Shown: positions 17,694 through 29,527, counted from the stretch's first letter. The stretch: 64,000 nucleotides of DNA from Streptomyces fumigatiscleroticus (GCF_014647975.1 NZ_BMQF01000003.1:310001-374000); one strand, 5' to 3'. Translations and numbers: made by a program. Notes: generated by a model not told the origin, from the sequence alone.

Positions 17694-18002
17694 GTGACGA
17701 CCGCCAGCTCCAAGGTTGCCATCAAGCCGCTCGAGGACCGCATCGTGGTCCAGCCGCTGGACGCCGAACAGACCACGGCTTCGGGCCTGGTCATTCCGGA
17801 CACCGCCAAGGAGAAGCCCCAGGAGGGCGTCGTCCTGGCCGTGGGTCCGGGCCGCATCGAGGACGGCAAGCGCGTCGAGCTCGACGTCAAGGTCGGTGAC
17901 GTCGTTCTCTACAGCAAGTACGGCGGCACCGAGGTGAAGTACAACAACGAGGAGTACCTCGTTCTCTCGGCCCGCGACGTGCTCGCGATCGTCGAGAAGT
18001 AA
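17694..18002 (+). CDS. groES: Co-chaperonin GroES
   Basis: 102 residues, the standard length. Begins with GTG behind [22 protein letters not shown] and the mobile loop [21 protein letters not shown] are typical, as is the C-terminal [15 protein letters not shown]. It caps GroEL rings during folding. Co-transcribed with groEL1 119 bp downstream and repressed by HrcA through the two CIRCE sites. Confidence 0.98.
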   Translation: MTTASSKVAIKPLEDRIVVQPLDAEQTTASGLVIPDTAKEKPQEGVVLAVGPGRIEDGKRVELDVKVGDVVLYSKYGGTEVKYNNEEYLVLSARDVLAIVEK

Positions 18003-18058
18003 GCACCTCGACGCACCTTTTGCATGCACGCTGCGCCCCTGGCTCCCGCGACCGATAA

Positions 18059-19747
<1,689 letters not shown>

Positions 19748-19774
19748 GCCACCCGCTCGCACGCTCGCGGGAAA

Positions 19775-19804
19775 GCCCCCGTTCCGGGTACGGAACGGGG
19801 GCTC
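19775..19804 (+). terminator. Terminator after groEL1
   Basis: AGCCCCCGTTCCG / CGGAACGGGGGCT, 13-bp perfect stem with a 4-base loop. It also faces the end of the convergent dehydrogenase gene, so may serve both. Confidence 0.85.
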
Positions 19805-19823
19805 TCCCGTGTTCACCCGGGGC

Positions 19824-20597
19824 TCACCGCGGCCCGTACTTCCGCCCCGTCCGCGAGGTGATCCCGCCCAGCAGCCTCCGCGGCACCAACTTCGTGACGC
19901 CCATCAGCGCCTTGTAGCGGGGATCCGGGATCGACAGCGTCCTGCCCCGGGCCAGGTCGTGCAGCGCCGCCGCGACCAGCTTGTCCGCGTCCAGCCACAT
20001 CCAGTTCGGGATGTTGTCCGTGCCCATCCCGGCCCGCTGGTGGAACTCGGTGCGCACGAAGCCCGGGGCCAGCGCCATCAGCCGCACCCCGCTGCCGGCC
20101 AGGTCCCGCGCCGCGCCCTGCGTGAACTGCACGACCCACGCCTTGGAGGCGCCGTAGGTCCCGCGCGGCACGAACGCCGCGACCGAGGCGACATTGACCA
20201 CGCCCCCGCGGCCCCGCTCCCGCATCGCCTCCGCCGCCGCCGAGGTCAGCCGCAGCACCGCCTCGCAGTGCACCTTCAGCATCCGCAGCTCGTCCGCCAT
20301 GGGGACGTCGAGATAGCGGCCCTTGTTGCCGAAGCCGGCGTTGTTGATCAGCAGGTCGACGGGGTTCCTGCGGTCGCCCAGCCGGGCGGCCACCGCCTCG
20401 ATGCCGTCGTCGGCCGCCAGGTCGGCCGTCAGCACCTCGGCCTCGATGCCGTGCCGGTCGTGCAGCTCGGTCGCCTGTTCCCTCAGCCGCCCGGTGTCGC
20501 GGGCCACCAGGACCAGGTCGTGCCCGTCGGCCGCCAGCCGCCGCGCGAACGCCGCGCCGATGCCCGCCGTCGATCCCGTAATCAATGCCGTTGTCAT
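19824..20597 (-). CDS. Short-chain dehydrogenase/reductase
   Basis: 257 residues, classical SDR. Cofactor motif TGSTAGIG at residues 8-15, DLA, NNAGFG, catalytic Ser in NVASVAAF and the YGASK pair (Tyr, Lys). The conserved VARDTGR after strand 2 suggests NADP preference. Substrate not readable. A long basic C-terminal tail (KLVPRRLLGG, GRKYGPR) may touch the membrane. Convergent with groEL1. Confidence 0.9.
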   Translation of the reverse strand: MTTALITGSTAGIGAAFARRLAADGHDLVLVARDTGRLREQATELHDRHGIEAEVLTADLAADDGIEAVAARLGDRRNPVDLLINNAGFGNKGRYLDVPMADELRMLKVHCEAVLRLTSAAAEAMRERGRGGVVNVASVAAFVPRGTYGASKAWVVQFTQGAARDLAGSGVRLMALAPGFVRTEFHQRAGMGTDNIPNWMWLDADKLVAAALHDLARGRTLSIPDPRYKALMGVTKLVPRRLLGGITSRTGRKYGPR

Positions 20598-20693
20598 GGC
20601 GCAAGGTTAGTGACCCGGACTGTGCGCGTCCGCTTGTTCACCGGCCCGCCGGCCGGTGGAGAACCGGTGCGGGTCCCTTCGCGCGAGGGCCTG

Positions 20694-21362
20694 TCACCCT
20701 CCGTACGTCTCCACATGTCTGCGCGCCGCCGCCAGTGACTCCGAGTGCAGCGCCGGACCCGCGGCGAGCAGCCGGGGCAGCAGGTCACGCTCGGTCGTCG
20801 ACGCCCGGAACTCGAGGGCCACCGTCACGTCGTGACCGGGCCGGTGCACGATCTCGACCGGGTCGCCCGCCCGTATCTCACCGGGCTCGATCACCCGTAG
20901 ATACGCCCCGGGCGCGCCCCGCTCCGTGAACCGCCTCACCCACCGCTTCTCACCCAGATGGCCCTGGAAGGTACGGCAGGGAATCCGCCCGCAGGTGACC
21001 TCCAGCACCACCTCGGAGCCGATGCGCCAGCGCTCGCCGATCCGCGCGCCGGAGACGTCCAGGCCCGAGGTCGTGAGGTTCTCGCCGAACGAGCCGTTGG
21101 GCAGCCCGCGCCCCAGTTCGCGCTCCCAGTCGTCCAGGTCCTCGCGCGCCACCGCGTACACGGCCTGCTCGTCGCCGCCGTGATGGCGCCGGTCGCAGAC
21201 CGCGTCCCCGGCCAGACCGCTTCCGCCGGTCCCCTTCGGTCCGGGCGGCGCCACCCGCACCGGCCCGTCCACCGGCTTCTTGCCTATGCCGGTCAGGCCC
21301 TGCGGGTGGTCCGTGTACGGCACGGCCTCGGGACGGCCCAGGTTCACAGACAGAAGCTCCAT
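20694..21362 (-). CDS. MOSC domain protein (YiiM-like)
   Basis: 222 residues. MOSC domains bind molybdenum-cofactor sulfur via a conserved Cys. Seen: NGSFGENLTTSGLD (the family signature), then VTCGRIPCRTFQGHLG with two Cys, and a C-terminal helical region. YiiM-type members reduce N-hydroxylated compounds with a molybdenum cofactor. Divergent from a LysR gene 80 bp away, which may control it. Confidence 0.87.
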   Translation of the reverse strand: MELLSVNLGRPEAVPYTDHPQGLTGIGKKPVDGPVRVAPPGPKGTGGSGLAGDAVCDRRHHGGDEQAVYAVAREDLDDWERELGRGLPNGSFGENLTTSGLDVSGARIGERWRIGSEVVLEVTCGRIPCRTFQGHLGEKRWVRRFTERGAPGAYLRVIEPGEIRAGDPVEIVHRPGHDVTVALEFRASTTERDLLPRLLAAGPALHSESLAAARRHVETYGG

Positions 21363-21442
21363 GACGGCACGGTAGGTGATGGCGGGCCAAAGCGTCGAAG
21401 CATTATTCGGCGCAGCGCCAAAGGTTCGCTTATCCTCGGGGC

Positions 21443-22342
21443 GTGATCGAAGCCCGTCATCTCCGTGTGCTGCGCGCCGTGGCCGCGACCGGCTCCTTCT
21501 CCGCGGCGGGACGCGAACTGGGCTGCACCCAGCCCGCCGTCAGCCAGCAGATGAAGGCCCTGGAGGCGTCCGTCGGCACCCCCCTGCTGGTCCGCAGCGG
21601 ACGCGAGATGCGGCTCACCCAGGCCGGCGAGGCCCTGGTCCGGCACGCCACCGGCATCCTCGCCGGGCTCACCGCGGCCGAGGAGGAGGTCGCCGCCATC
21701 GCCGGCCTGCGCGCTGGCCGCGTCCGGCTCGTCTCCTTTCCCAGCGGCAGCTCCACCCTCGTCCCCACGGCCCTGGCCGCCCTGCGCGCGGAGCACCCCG
21801 GCACCCGGGTCTCCCTCGAGGAGGCGGAACCGCCGGCCTCCGTGGACCTGCTGCGGCAGGGCGACTGCGACGTGGCGCTCGCCTTCCGCTACGAGGCCAC
21901 GGCGGACGCCGAGGCGTGGGACGACCTGGTGGTACGGCGGCTGCTGAGCGACCGGCTCGTCGCGCTCGTGCCCGAACGGCACCGCCTCGCGCGCGCGGAG
22001 TCCGTGGCCATCGGCGAACTGGCGGGGCAGCCGTGGATCGCGGGGTGCCCGCGCTGCCGCGGCCGGCTGGTCGAGGTGTGCGAGACGGCCGGCTTCACGC
22101 CGCGCATCGACTTCGCGACCGACGACTATCCGGCGGTCGTCGGTCTGGTCGGCGCCGGTCTCGGCGTGGCCGTCCTGCCCCAGCTCGCCGTGGAGTCCGT
22201 ACGGCCGCGGGGAGTGCGCACGGTGAGGCTGGAGCCGGCCGTGCGGCGGGAGATCGTCGCCCTCACACTGCCCGACCTGGCTCAGGTCCCGGCGGTCGCG
22301 GCGACGCTGGACCAGCTGACCCGGGCGGCGGCGCACCTCTGA
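21443..22342 (+). CDS. LysR-family transcriptional regulator
   Basis: 299 residues, GTG start. The helix-turn-helix is FSAAGRELGCTQPAVSQQMKALE near the N-terminus, followed by the substrate-binding domain (GRVRLVSFPSGSSTLVPTAL). A CPRCRG motif at about residue 196 adds two Cys to the effector domain and could sense redox or metal. TATCCT lies six bases before the GTG, so the mRNA may be leaderless. Likely autoregulates with the MOSC gene. Confidence 0.9.
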   Translation: MIEARHLRVLRAVAATGSFSAAGRELGCTQPAVSQQMKALEASVGTPLLVRSGREMRLTQAGEALVRHATGILAGLTAAEEEVAAIAGLRAGRVRLVSFPSGSSTLVPTALAALRAEHPGTRVSLEEAEPPASVDLLRQGDCDVALAFRYEATADAEAWDDLVVRRLLSDRLVALVPERHRLARAESVAIGELAGQPWIAGCPRCRGRLVEVCETAGFTPRIDFATDDYPAVVGLVGAGLGVAVLPQLAVESVRPRGVRTVRLEPAVRREIVALTLPDLAQVPAVAATLDQLTRAAAHL

Positions 22343-22429
22343 ACACCGTGTGAGGGGCGAAGGGCCCCGCGTGCTCTCACCCACCGTGAGTGCACCCACC
22401 GTGAGCGCGCATCGCGCAGAAACGTTCCT

Positions 22430-22762
22430 TCAGTTGTTCGAAACGGTGTGGTCCCTGCTTGCCGCGGACGCCGCCACCAGCCGGTTGCGCGCCCGCCCCA
22501 TGAGCTCTTCGCGCTCGTCCTCCGTCAGTCCGCCCCACACGCCGTACGGCTCGCGCACCGCCAGCGCGTGTGCCGCGCACTCCGCGCGGACCGGGCATCT
22601 CATGCAGACCTCCTTGGCCGAGTTCTCGCGGGCGCTGCGAGCCGCACCGCGCTCGCCCTCCGGATGGAAGAAGAGCGAGCTGTCCACCCCCCGGCAGGCG
22701 GCCATGAGCTGCCAGTCCCACAGATCCGCGTTCGGTCCGGGAAGGCGGGAGAAATCTGCCAT
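22430..22762 (-). CDS. whiD: WhiB-like iron-sulfur regulator WhiD
   Basis: 110 residues from the ATG at 22762, which has AAGGGG upstream. The four [4Fe-4S] ligands are Cys23, Cys53, Cys56 and Cys62, the spacing known for WhiD of S. coelicolor. The WhiB turn YGVWGGLT and a basic tail (RARNRL) follow. WhiD is needed for late spore maturation. It is divergent from bldM, as in other Streptomyces. WhiB-like proteins act by binding a sigma factor. An upstream in-frame ATG would add over 120 unrelated residues and is rejected. Confidence 0.92.
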   Translation of the reverse strand: MADFSRLPGPNADLWDWQLMAACRGVDSSLFFHPEGERGAARSARENSAKEVCMRCPVRAECAAHALAVREPYGVWGGLTEDEREELMGRARNRLVAASAASRDHTVSNN

Positions 22763-22990
22763 TGCGTGACCCCTTGTGGCCGATCCAGCGGAGACGGTGT
22801 CCACGACCGTACAACTACGATCTAAGGAGATGAAAATATGACTCTTTGCAAATCTAGTAGCAGACACCATTGAAGCGTGGGAAAAGCCTCCAAATGGGGC
22901 AAGCGTTGTGATGAAACGTTGAGGGTCTCGTCCGCATGTCTGCACCGTGTCCGCCCCCTCACGTAGAGTGCCGAAGATGGCACACGGCCC

Positions 22991-23018
22991 CGTAACTCTT
23001 TCGAGTGACCGTCGTTGA
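22991..23018 (+). promoter_or_regulatory. Sigma-BldN-type promoter of bldM
   Basis: CGTAAC (22991-22996), exactly 16 bp, CGTTGA (23013-23018). This equals the CGTAAC-N16-CGTTGA sequence recognised by sigma-BldN, whose best-known target is bldM. Transcription would start near 23025, giving a leader of about 120 nt. Confidence 0.85.
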
Positions 23019-23142
23019 GAGTGCGGAGGCGGTTGAAGGAACAAGCGCTCGGGCGGGCGTCCGAGACGGTCGACCGCACAGGTGACGATTTCGTACCAGC
23101 CTGGAGGCTCAAGGTGACGCGCATCAGCTGCGGAGGGCGGCC

Positions 23143-23754
23143 ATGACATCCGTCCTCGTCTGCGACGACTCCCCGCTTGCCCGAGAGGCGCTCCGCCGCG
23201 CGGTCGCGACCGTGCCCGGCGTAGAGCGTGTGACGACGGCGGCCAACGGCGAGGAAGTCCTCCGCCGCTGGGGCGCCGACCGCTCGGACCTGATTCTGAT
23301 GGACGTGCGCATGCCCGGCCTGGGCGGCGTCGAGACCGTGCGGCGGCTGCTGTCCGCCGACCCCGGTGCGCGCATCATCATGCTCACCGTCGCCGAGGAC
23401 CTGGACGGAGTGGCCCTCGCGGTCGCCGCCGGCGCCCGCGGCTATCTGCACAAGGACGCCTCGCGCGCCGAGCTGCGCGCCACCGTCACGCAGGCCCTCG
23501 CCGACCCGACCTGGCGGCTCGCCCCGCGCCGGCTGCGCTCGGCCGAGATGGGCGCCGCGCCCACGCTCACCGCGCGTGAGATCCAGGTCCTGGAGGGCAT
23601 GAGTCACGGCCGCTCCAACGCCGAGATCGGCCGCGAGCTCTTCCTCTCCGAGGACACCGTCAAGACGCACGCCCGGCGGCTGTTCAAGAAGCTCGGCGCC
23701 TCGGACCGGGCGCATGCCGTGGCACTCGGATTCCGCTGGGGCCTGGTGCGCTAG
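23143..23754 (+). CDS. bldM: Developmental response regulator BldM
   Basis: 203 residues. Receiver domain with Asp8, Asp9 and the phosphoacceptor-position Asp54 (LMDVRMPG), then a LuxR-type helix-turn-helix (LTAREIQVLEGMSHGRSNAEIG, SEDTVKTHARRLFKKLG). BldM acts as a homodimer on early and, with WhiI, as a heterodimer on late sporulation genes, and does not need phosphorylation in studied species. Position next to whiD, the sigma-BldN promoter and the sequence together fix the identity. Confidence 0.95.
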   Translation: MTSVLVCDDSPLAREALRRAVATVPGVERVTTAANGEEVLRRWGADRSDLILMDVRMPGLGGVETVRRLLSADPGARIIMLTVAEDLDGVALAVAAGARGYLHKDASRAELRATVTQALADPTWRLAPRRLRSAEMGAAPTLTAREIQVLEGMSHGRSNAEIGRELFLSEDTVKTHARRLFKKLGASDRAHAVALGFRWGLVR

Positions 23755-23854
23755 GACCTGTCCGGCGGTCCCGGTCGAGGAGAGCAGCGGCACCCACATG
23801 ACGCAGGTGAACGGCGCTCGGTGTGCACGGCGGCCGGGCACAGGCGGCCGGCGC

Positions 23855-23893
23855 GGCAGGGGTCCCTCCCCGCGGAGGGGAGCGTCCCCTGCC
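23855..23893 (+). terminator. Hairpin after bldM, probable terminator
   Basis: GGCAGGGG...CCCTCC-ccgc-GGAGGGG...CCCCTGCC, a long interrupted stem about 100 bp after the bldM stop. The 350-bp gap from bldM to the next start holds nothing else recognisable. Confidence 0.6.
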
Positions 23894-24104
23894 CGGATGA
23901 CGCCGGCACCGCGGCCGGGCGGTTCCGGGCGACCCCGCGAGCGGGACGGCGGACGTACGGAAATCCCCGCATACCGCGAGGTGGGCGGGGGTGACAACGG
24001 GACCCGCCGGGTGCCCGCTGCTCGTTTCGCCGCGGATGCCGCATCCTTGAGGTGTGGAGTTCCTCGGGGACGAGTCGGTCGAGCGGAAGGGGAGGGCGCA
24101 GGGG

Positions 24105-24782
24105 ATGAGTGCCGGCGCACCTGCTCATAACGCTTCGGTGCACAACTACGGACGCGGTGCCACGGATCGGACGGCCACAAGGCACCATGGACCGATGCGT
24201 GACGACGAGGCGACCTCTGGCCAAGGGGCGATCGGTGCCCTCGTCCACCGCGCCGTCGACGGGGACGAGCAGGCCACGCACGACCTGCTCGCCCATGTCC
24301 ATCCACTGGCGCTGCGCTACTGCCGCACCCGCCTGTCCCGGCTCCCCGGCGACGCCCGCCACTTCGTGGAGGACCTCGCCCAGGAGGTCTGTGTGGCGGT
24401 GCTGCTCGCGCTGCCGCGCTACAAGGACACCGGGCGGCCCTTCGAGGCGTTCGTCTTCGCCATCGCCGCCCACAAGGTCGCCGACCTCCAGCGCGCGGCG
24501 ATGCGCCACCCCGGCTCGACGGCCGTCCCGTCCGACGAGATGCCCGAGCGGCCGGACGACTCCCTGGGCCCGGAGGAGCGGGCGCTGCTCAGCAGCGATG
24601 CCGAATGGGCCAAGAAACTGCTGGCCAACCTGCCCGAGATCCAGCGGGAGCTGCTGCTGCTGCGGATCGCGGTGGGGCTGACGGCCGAGGAGACCGGCCA
24701 GATGTTGGGAATGTCACCCGGCGCGGTCCGGGTCGCCCAGCACCGGGCGCTGAGCAGGCTGCGCGCGCTCGCCGAGCAGTAG
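24105..24782 (+). CDS. shbA: ECF-type RNA polymerase sigma factor, ShbA/SigD family
   Basis: 225 residues from ATG 24105 (GGGAGG upstream). GTG 24054 and ATG 24195 are alternatives. Region 2: [49 protein letters not shown]. Region 4: [45 protein letters not shown] begins the helix-turn-helix. Its place between bldM and guaB matches ShbA of Streptomyces, the sigma factor that drives transcription of hrdB, and SigD of M. tuberculosis. No anti-sigma gene is adjacent, consistent with a constitutively needed factor. Confidence 0.82.
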   Translation: MSAGAPAHNASVHNYGRGATDRTATRHHGPMRDDEATSGQGAIGALVHRAVDGDEQATHDLLAHVHPLALRYCRTRLSRLPGDARHFVEDLAQEVCVAVLLALPRYKDTGRPFEAFVFAIAAHKVADLQRAAMRHPGSTAVPSDEMPERPDDSLGPEERALLSSDAEWAKKLLANLPEIQRELLLLRIAVGLTAEETGQMLGMSPGAVRVAQHRALSRLRALAEQ

Positions 24783-24932
24783 TGGCCCCGCGGACCGCCG
24801 TCCCATCGGTTCGAGCGTAGAAGGCGGGCATTCCGGTCACTCGGTGAACGGGCCCCGCGGAGTTCACGTACGAAGCTACGAAGCCCGAGGGCATCCGTGA
24901 TCGTGGAATGAGTGAGCCCCGCTTCCCGTTAG

Positions 24933-26480
<1,548 letters not shown>

Positions 26481-26518
26481 CCGCCACGCGCGCGTAGGGC
26501 CTGTTTTCCGGCCCCTCC

Positions 26519-26548
26519 AGGGCGGCTCCGGATCTCCGGGGCCGCCCT
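26519..26548 (+). terminator. Terminator after guaB
   Basis: AGGGCGGC tCCGGA tct CCGGgg CCGCCCT, about 13 paired bases, 40 bp after the guaB stop. Confidence 0.75.
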
Positions 26549-26630
26549 CGCCGTACCTGCGGAGGGCCACCGTCACACCCGTCGGGGATACTGGAAGACG
26601 CTGAGACGCATCAGGGAAAGGCCACAGACT

Positions 26631-27755
26631 GTGACTGAGATCGAGATCGGGCGCGGCAAGCGCGGCCGCCGGGCGTACGCCTTCGACGACATCGCCGTCG
26701 TCCCCAGCCGCCGTACGCGGGACCCGAAGGAGGTCTCGATCGCCTGGCAGATCGACGCCTACCGCTTCGAGCTGCCCTTCCTGGCCGCCCCCATGGACTC
26801 GGTCGTCTCCCCGGCCACCGCGATCCGCATCGGCGAGCTCGGCGGCCTCGGCGTGCTGAACCTCGAGGGCCTGTGGACGCGGTACGAGGACCCGCAGCCG
26901 CTGCTCGACGAGATCGCCGGCCTGGACGCCGAGACGGCCACCCGCCGCCTCCAGGAGATCTACGCCGCGCCCATCAAGGAGGAGCTGATCGGGCAGCGCA
27001 TCAAGGAGGTGCGCGACTCCGGCGTGGTCACCGCCGCCGCGCTCTCCCCGCAGCGCACCGCCCAGTTCTCCAAGGCCGTGGTGGACGCGGGCGTCGACAT
27101 CTTCGTCATCCGCGGCACCACGGTCTCCGCGGAGCACGTCTCCGGCGCGCACGAGCCGCTGAACCTGAAGCAGTTCATCTACGAGCTCGACGTCCCCGTG
27201 ATCGTCGGCGGCTGTGCCACCTACACCGCCGCCCTGCACCTGATGCGCACCGGCGCGGCCGGCGTGCTGGTCGGCTTCGGCGGCGGCGCCGCGCACACCA
27301 CGCGCAACGTGCTCGGCATCCAGGTGCCCATGGCGACGGCCGTCGCCGACGTGGCCGCGGCCCGCCGCGACTACATGGACGAGTCCGGCGGCCGGTACGT
27401 GCACGTGATCGCGGACGGCGGTGTCGGCTGGTCCGGCGACCTGCCCAAGGCGATCGCCTGCGGCGCCGACTCGGTGATGATGGGCTCCCCGCTGGCCCGC
27501 GCGACCGACGCGCCGGGCAAGGGCCACCACTGGGGCATGGAGGCCGTCAACGAGGAGCTGCCGCGCGGCAAGAAGGTGGACCTCGGCACGGTCGGCACCA
27601 TCGAGGAGATCCTCACCGGCCCGTCCCACACCCCCGACGGCTCCATGAACTTCTTCGGCGCCCTGCGCCGCGCCATGGCCACCACCGGCTACAGCGAGCT
27701 CAAGGAGTTCCAGCGGGTCGAGGTGACGGTGGCGGACTCGCAGCACCGCCGGTAG
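26631..27755 (+). CDS. guaB3: GuaB3-family IMP dehydrogenase-like protein, catalytic Cys replaced
   Basis: 374 residues, no CBS domains. The barrel is clearly IMPDH/GMPR type (FLAAPMDSVVSPATAIRIGELGG near residue 50, CGADSVMMGSPLA later). In the catalytic loop, where IMPDH and GMP reductase have Cys (GAACTSR or SICTTR), this protein reads GGAAHTTR, with His222. The Cys that forms the covalent XMP intermediate is therefore absent. It may be a regulatory partner of GuaB or have another reaction. The linkage guaB-guaB3 is conserved in actinobacteria. Confidence 0.88.
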   Translation: MTEIEIGRGKRGRRAYAFDDIAVVPSRRTRDPKEVSIAWQIDAYRFELPFLAAPMDSVVSPATAIRIGELGGLGVLNLEGLWTRYEDPQPLLDEIAGLDAETATRRLQEIYAAPIKEELIGQRIKEVRDSGVVTAAALSPQRTAQFSKAVVDAGVDIFVIRGTTVSAEHVSGAHEPLNLKQFIYELDVPVIVGGCATYTAALHLMRTGAAGVLVGFGGGAAHTTRNVLGIQVPMATAVADVAAARRDYMDESGGRYVHVIADGGVGWSGDLPKAIACGADSVMMGSPLARATDAPGKGHHWGMEAVNEELPRGKKVDLGTVGTIEEILTGPSHTPDGSMNFFGALRRAMATTGYSELKEFQRVEVTVADSQHRR

Positions 27756-27771
27756 TCCGCCGTACGGCACG

Positions 27772-27808
27772 AAGGGGCCCGGTCGTCCGTGGGGCGACCG
27801 GGCCCCTT
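27772..27808 (+). terminator. Terminator after guaB3
   Basis: AAGGGGCCCGGTCG / CGACCGGGCCCCTT, perfect 14-bp stem, 9-base loop, 17 bp after the stop. Confidence 0.9.
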
Positions 27809-28068
27809 CGCATGCCCGTGCCCCGCCCGCGTGCCCGAGAGCCGGGCGGGGGGCGCTTTCTGTGACAGGGAAGCGCACGGTTGCCTTCGGGTCCGGTCCG
27901 CGGGGGAGGGCCGTGCCGGGCCGCCAGCGTTCATGACCGGCGCCCAGCTCTCTGGGACCGGATCCGTCTTCGGATGGTGAAGTTCCGCAGGAGGTGCCTC
28001 CAGTGGATGTACGGCCGGTGAGCGGCCGCCCCTGTATGAGCTGGGGGCGGGCACCCGTGATCCGGTCA

Positions 28069-28102
28069 GGAGCCTGCCGCAGTGGCCACTGCGGTGGGCT
28101 CC
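28069..28102. terminator. 34-bp inverted repeat, probable terminator of the dehydrogenase
   Basis: GGAGCCtgCCGCAGTGG / CCACTGCGGtgGGCTCC with no loop bases. It lies 72 bp beyond the end of the minus-strand dehydrogenase gene. The 420-bp convergent gap 27756-28174 holds this and the guaB3 terminator and no credible gene. Confidence 0.6.
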
Positions 28103-28174
28103 ACCTGCGTTCACGCTGCCGGCGCCGGGTGCCGTATGCCACCAGCACGCGGGCTCCGCCACCCCGCGCCCCCT

Positions 28175-29383
28175 TCACAACCGATGCGCCGCCCCCGTGG
28201 GCGTCGCCCCCCGGGTGTCCAGCAGCAGCTGGGCCTTCACCGACAGGCCCTGGAGGTCGTACGTGCGGTGCTGCTGGAGCAGGATCGTCAGGTCGGCCTC
28301 GGCGGCGGCCTCGTAGTAGGAGTCGGCGCGCGGGACGGGGCGGTCCAGGACGTTCCAGGACGGCACGTGCGGGTCGTGGTAGCTGACGCAGGCGCCCAGT
28401 TGCATCAGGCGGATGGCGATCTCCTGAGCGGGGGTGGCCTGCTGGTCGGCGAGGTCGGGCTTGTAGGTGATGCCGAGCAGCAGCACGCGGGCGCCGCGGG
28501 CCGACTTGCCGTGCTCGTTGAGCAGGGTGGCGGCGCGCTGGACGACGTAGTGCGGCATGCGGGTGTTGACCTGCTGGGCCAGCTCGACCATGCGCAGGGT
28601 GCGGGTGGCGTGGCCGGACAGGTCCTGGGGGACGCTGTGGCCGCCGACGCCGGGGCCGGGGCGGAAGGACTGGAAGCCGAACGGCTTGGTCTCCGCGCAG
28701 CGGATGACGTCCCAGAGGTCGACGCCCAGGTCGTGGCAGAGGACGGCCATCTCGTTGACGAGGGCGATGTTCACGTGCCGGTAGTTGGTCTCCAGGAGCT
28801 GGACCGTCTCCGCCTCGCGGGGGCCGCGCGCGCGGACCACCTTGTCGGTGAGCCGGCCGTAGAAGGCGGCGGCCGACTCGGTGCAGGCGGGGGTGAGGCC
28901 GCCGATGACCTTGGGGGTGGTGGCGGGCGTGACGTCGCGGTTGCCGGGGTCGACACGGCTGGGGGAGTAGGCGAGGTGGAAATCGCGGCCGGCGCGCAGC
29001 CGTGAGCCCTCCTCCAGCAGCGGACGCAGGAACTCCTCCGTCGTGCCCGGGTACACGGGCGACTCCAGGATCACCGTGGTGTGCGGGCGCAGATGGGCGG
29101 CGAGGGTGCGGGCGGCCGTCTCCACCTGGCTCAGGTCGAGCGCGCCGTCCGTGCCGCGCGGGGTCGGGGCGCAGATGACCGCGGTGCGCACCCGGCCCAG
29201 CTCCGCCGGGCGGCCCGCCGGGCGGAACCCCCCGGCGAGCATCCGGCGCAGTTCGGCGGGGCTGAGGGAGCCGGTCTCCGGCCCGGTCCGGTAGCCCAGC
29301 GTGGGGATGCCGGCGGCGACGGCGGCCTGGGCCAGAGGAAGGCCGTGCGGGCCGAGTCCGATGACGGCGAGATCTGCGGGCAT
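28175..29383 (-). CDS. Nucleotide-sugar dehydrogenase (WecC/UGD family) lacking catalytic Cys
   Basis: 402 residues. NAD-binding start VIGLGPHGLPLA, then SPVYPGTTEEFL, LLETNYRHVNIALVNEM (the conserved Asn/Arg helix) and RPGPGVGGHSVPQDL. Family members oxidise UDP-glucose or UDP-ManNAc twice to the uronate through the Cys of GGHC; here it is Ser250. Either only the first oxidation occurs, or the enzyme is inactive or altered. It is a lone gene with no glycosyltransferase neighbours, divergent from glpD. Confidence 0.82.
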   Translation of the reverse strand: MPADLAVIGLGPHGLPLAQAAVAAGIPTLGYRTGPETGSLSPAELRRMLAGGFRPAGRPAELGRVRTAVICAPTPRGTDGALDLSQVETAARTLAAHLRPHTTVILESPVYPGTTEEFLRPLLEEGSRLRAGRDFHLAYSPSRVDPGNRDVTPATTPKVIGGLTPACTESAAAFYGRLTDKVVRARGPREAETVQLLETNYRHVNIALVNEMAVLCHDLGVDLWDVIRCAETKPFGFQSFRPGPGVGGHSVPQDLSGHATRTLRMVELAQQVNTRMPHYVVQRAATLLNEHGKSARGARVLLLGITYKPDLADQQATPAQEIAIRLMQLGACVSYHDPHVPSWNVLDRPVPRADSYYEAAAEADLTILLQQHRTYDLQGLSVKAQLLLDTRGATPTGAAHRL

Positions 29384-29433
29384 GGCGTGGGCCGTCCTTC
29401 CCAGTAACCGAAGCGGGACAGGTGCGCAAGCCC

Positions 29434-29442
29434 TGTGGACAG
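29434..29442 (-). promoter_or_regulatory. DnaA-box match
   Basis: CTGTCCACA on the minus strand, fitting the Streptomyces DnaA-box consensus (TTGTCCACA with C allowed at position 1). It lies between the divergent dehydrogenase and glpD genes. Confidence 0.45.
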
Positions 29443-29518
29443 GACGAGCGAGCGCAATGTCACACTAGGAGTAAATATGACCGATTTGCTGGATTGGCTG
29501 GCCGAGTTTCGGTGAGTG

Positions 29519-29527
29519 TTGTCCACA
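29519..29527 (+). promoter_or_regulatory. Perfect DnaA box
   Basis: TTGTCCACA, identical to the preferred Streptomyces DnaA box, in opposite orientation to the one at 29434. The 76 bp between the two include an AT-rich stretch (29461-29500). Confidence 0.55.
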
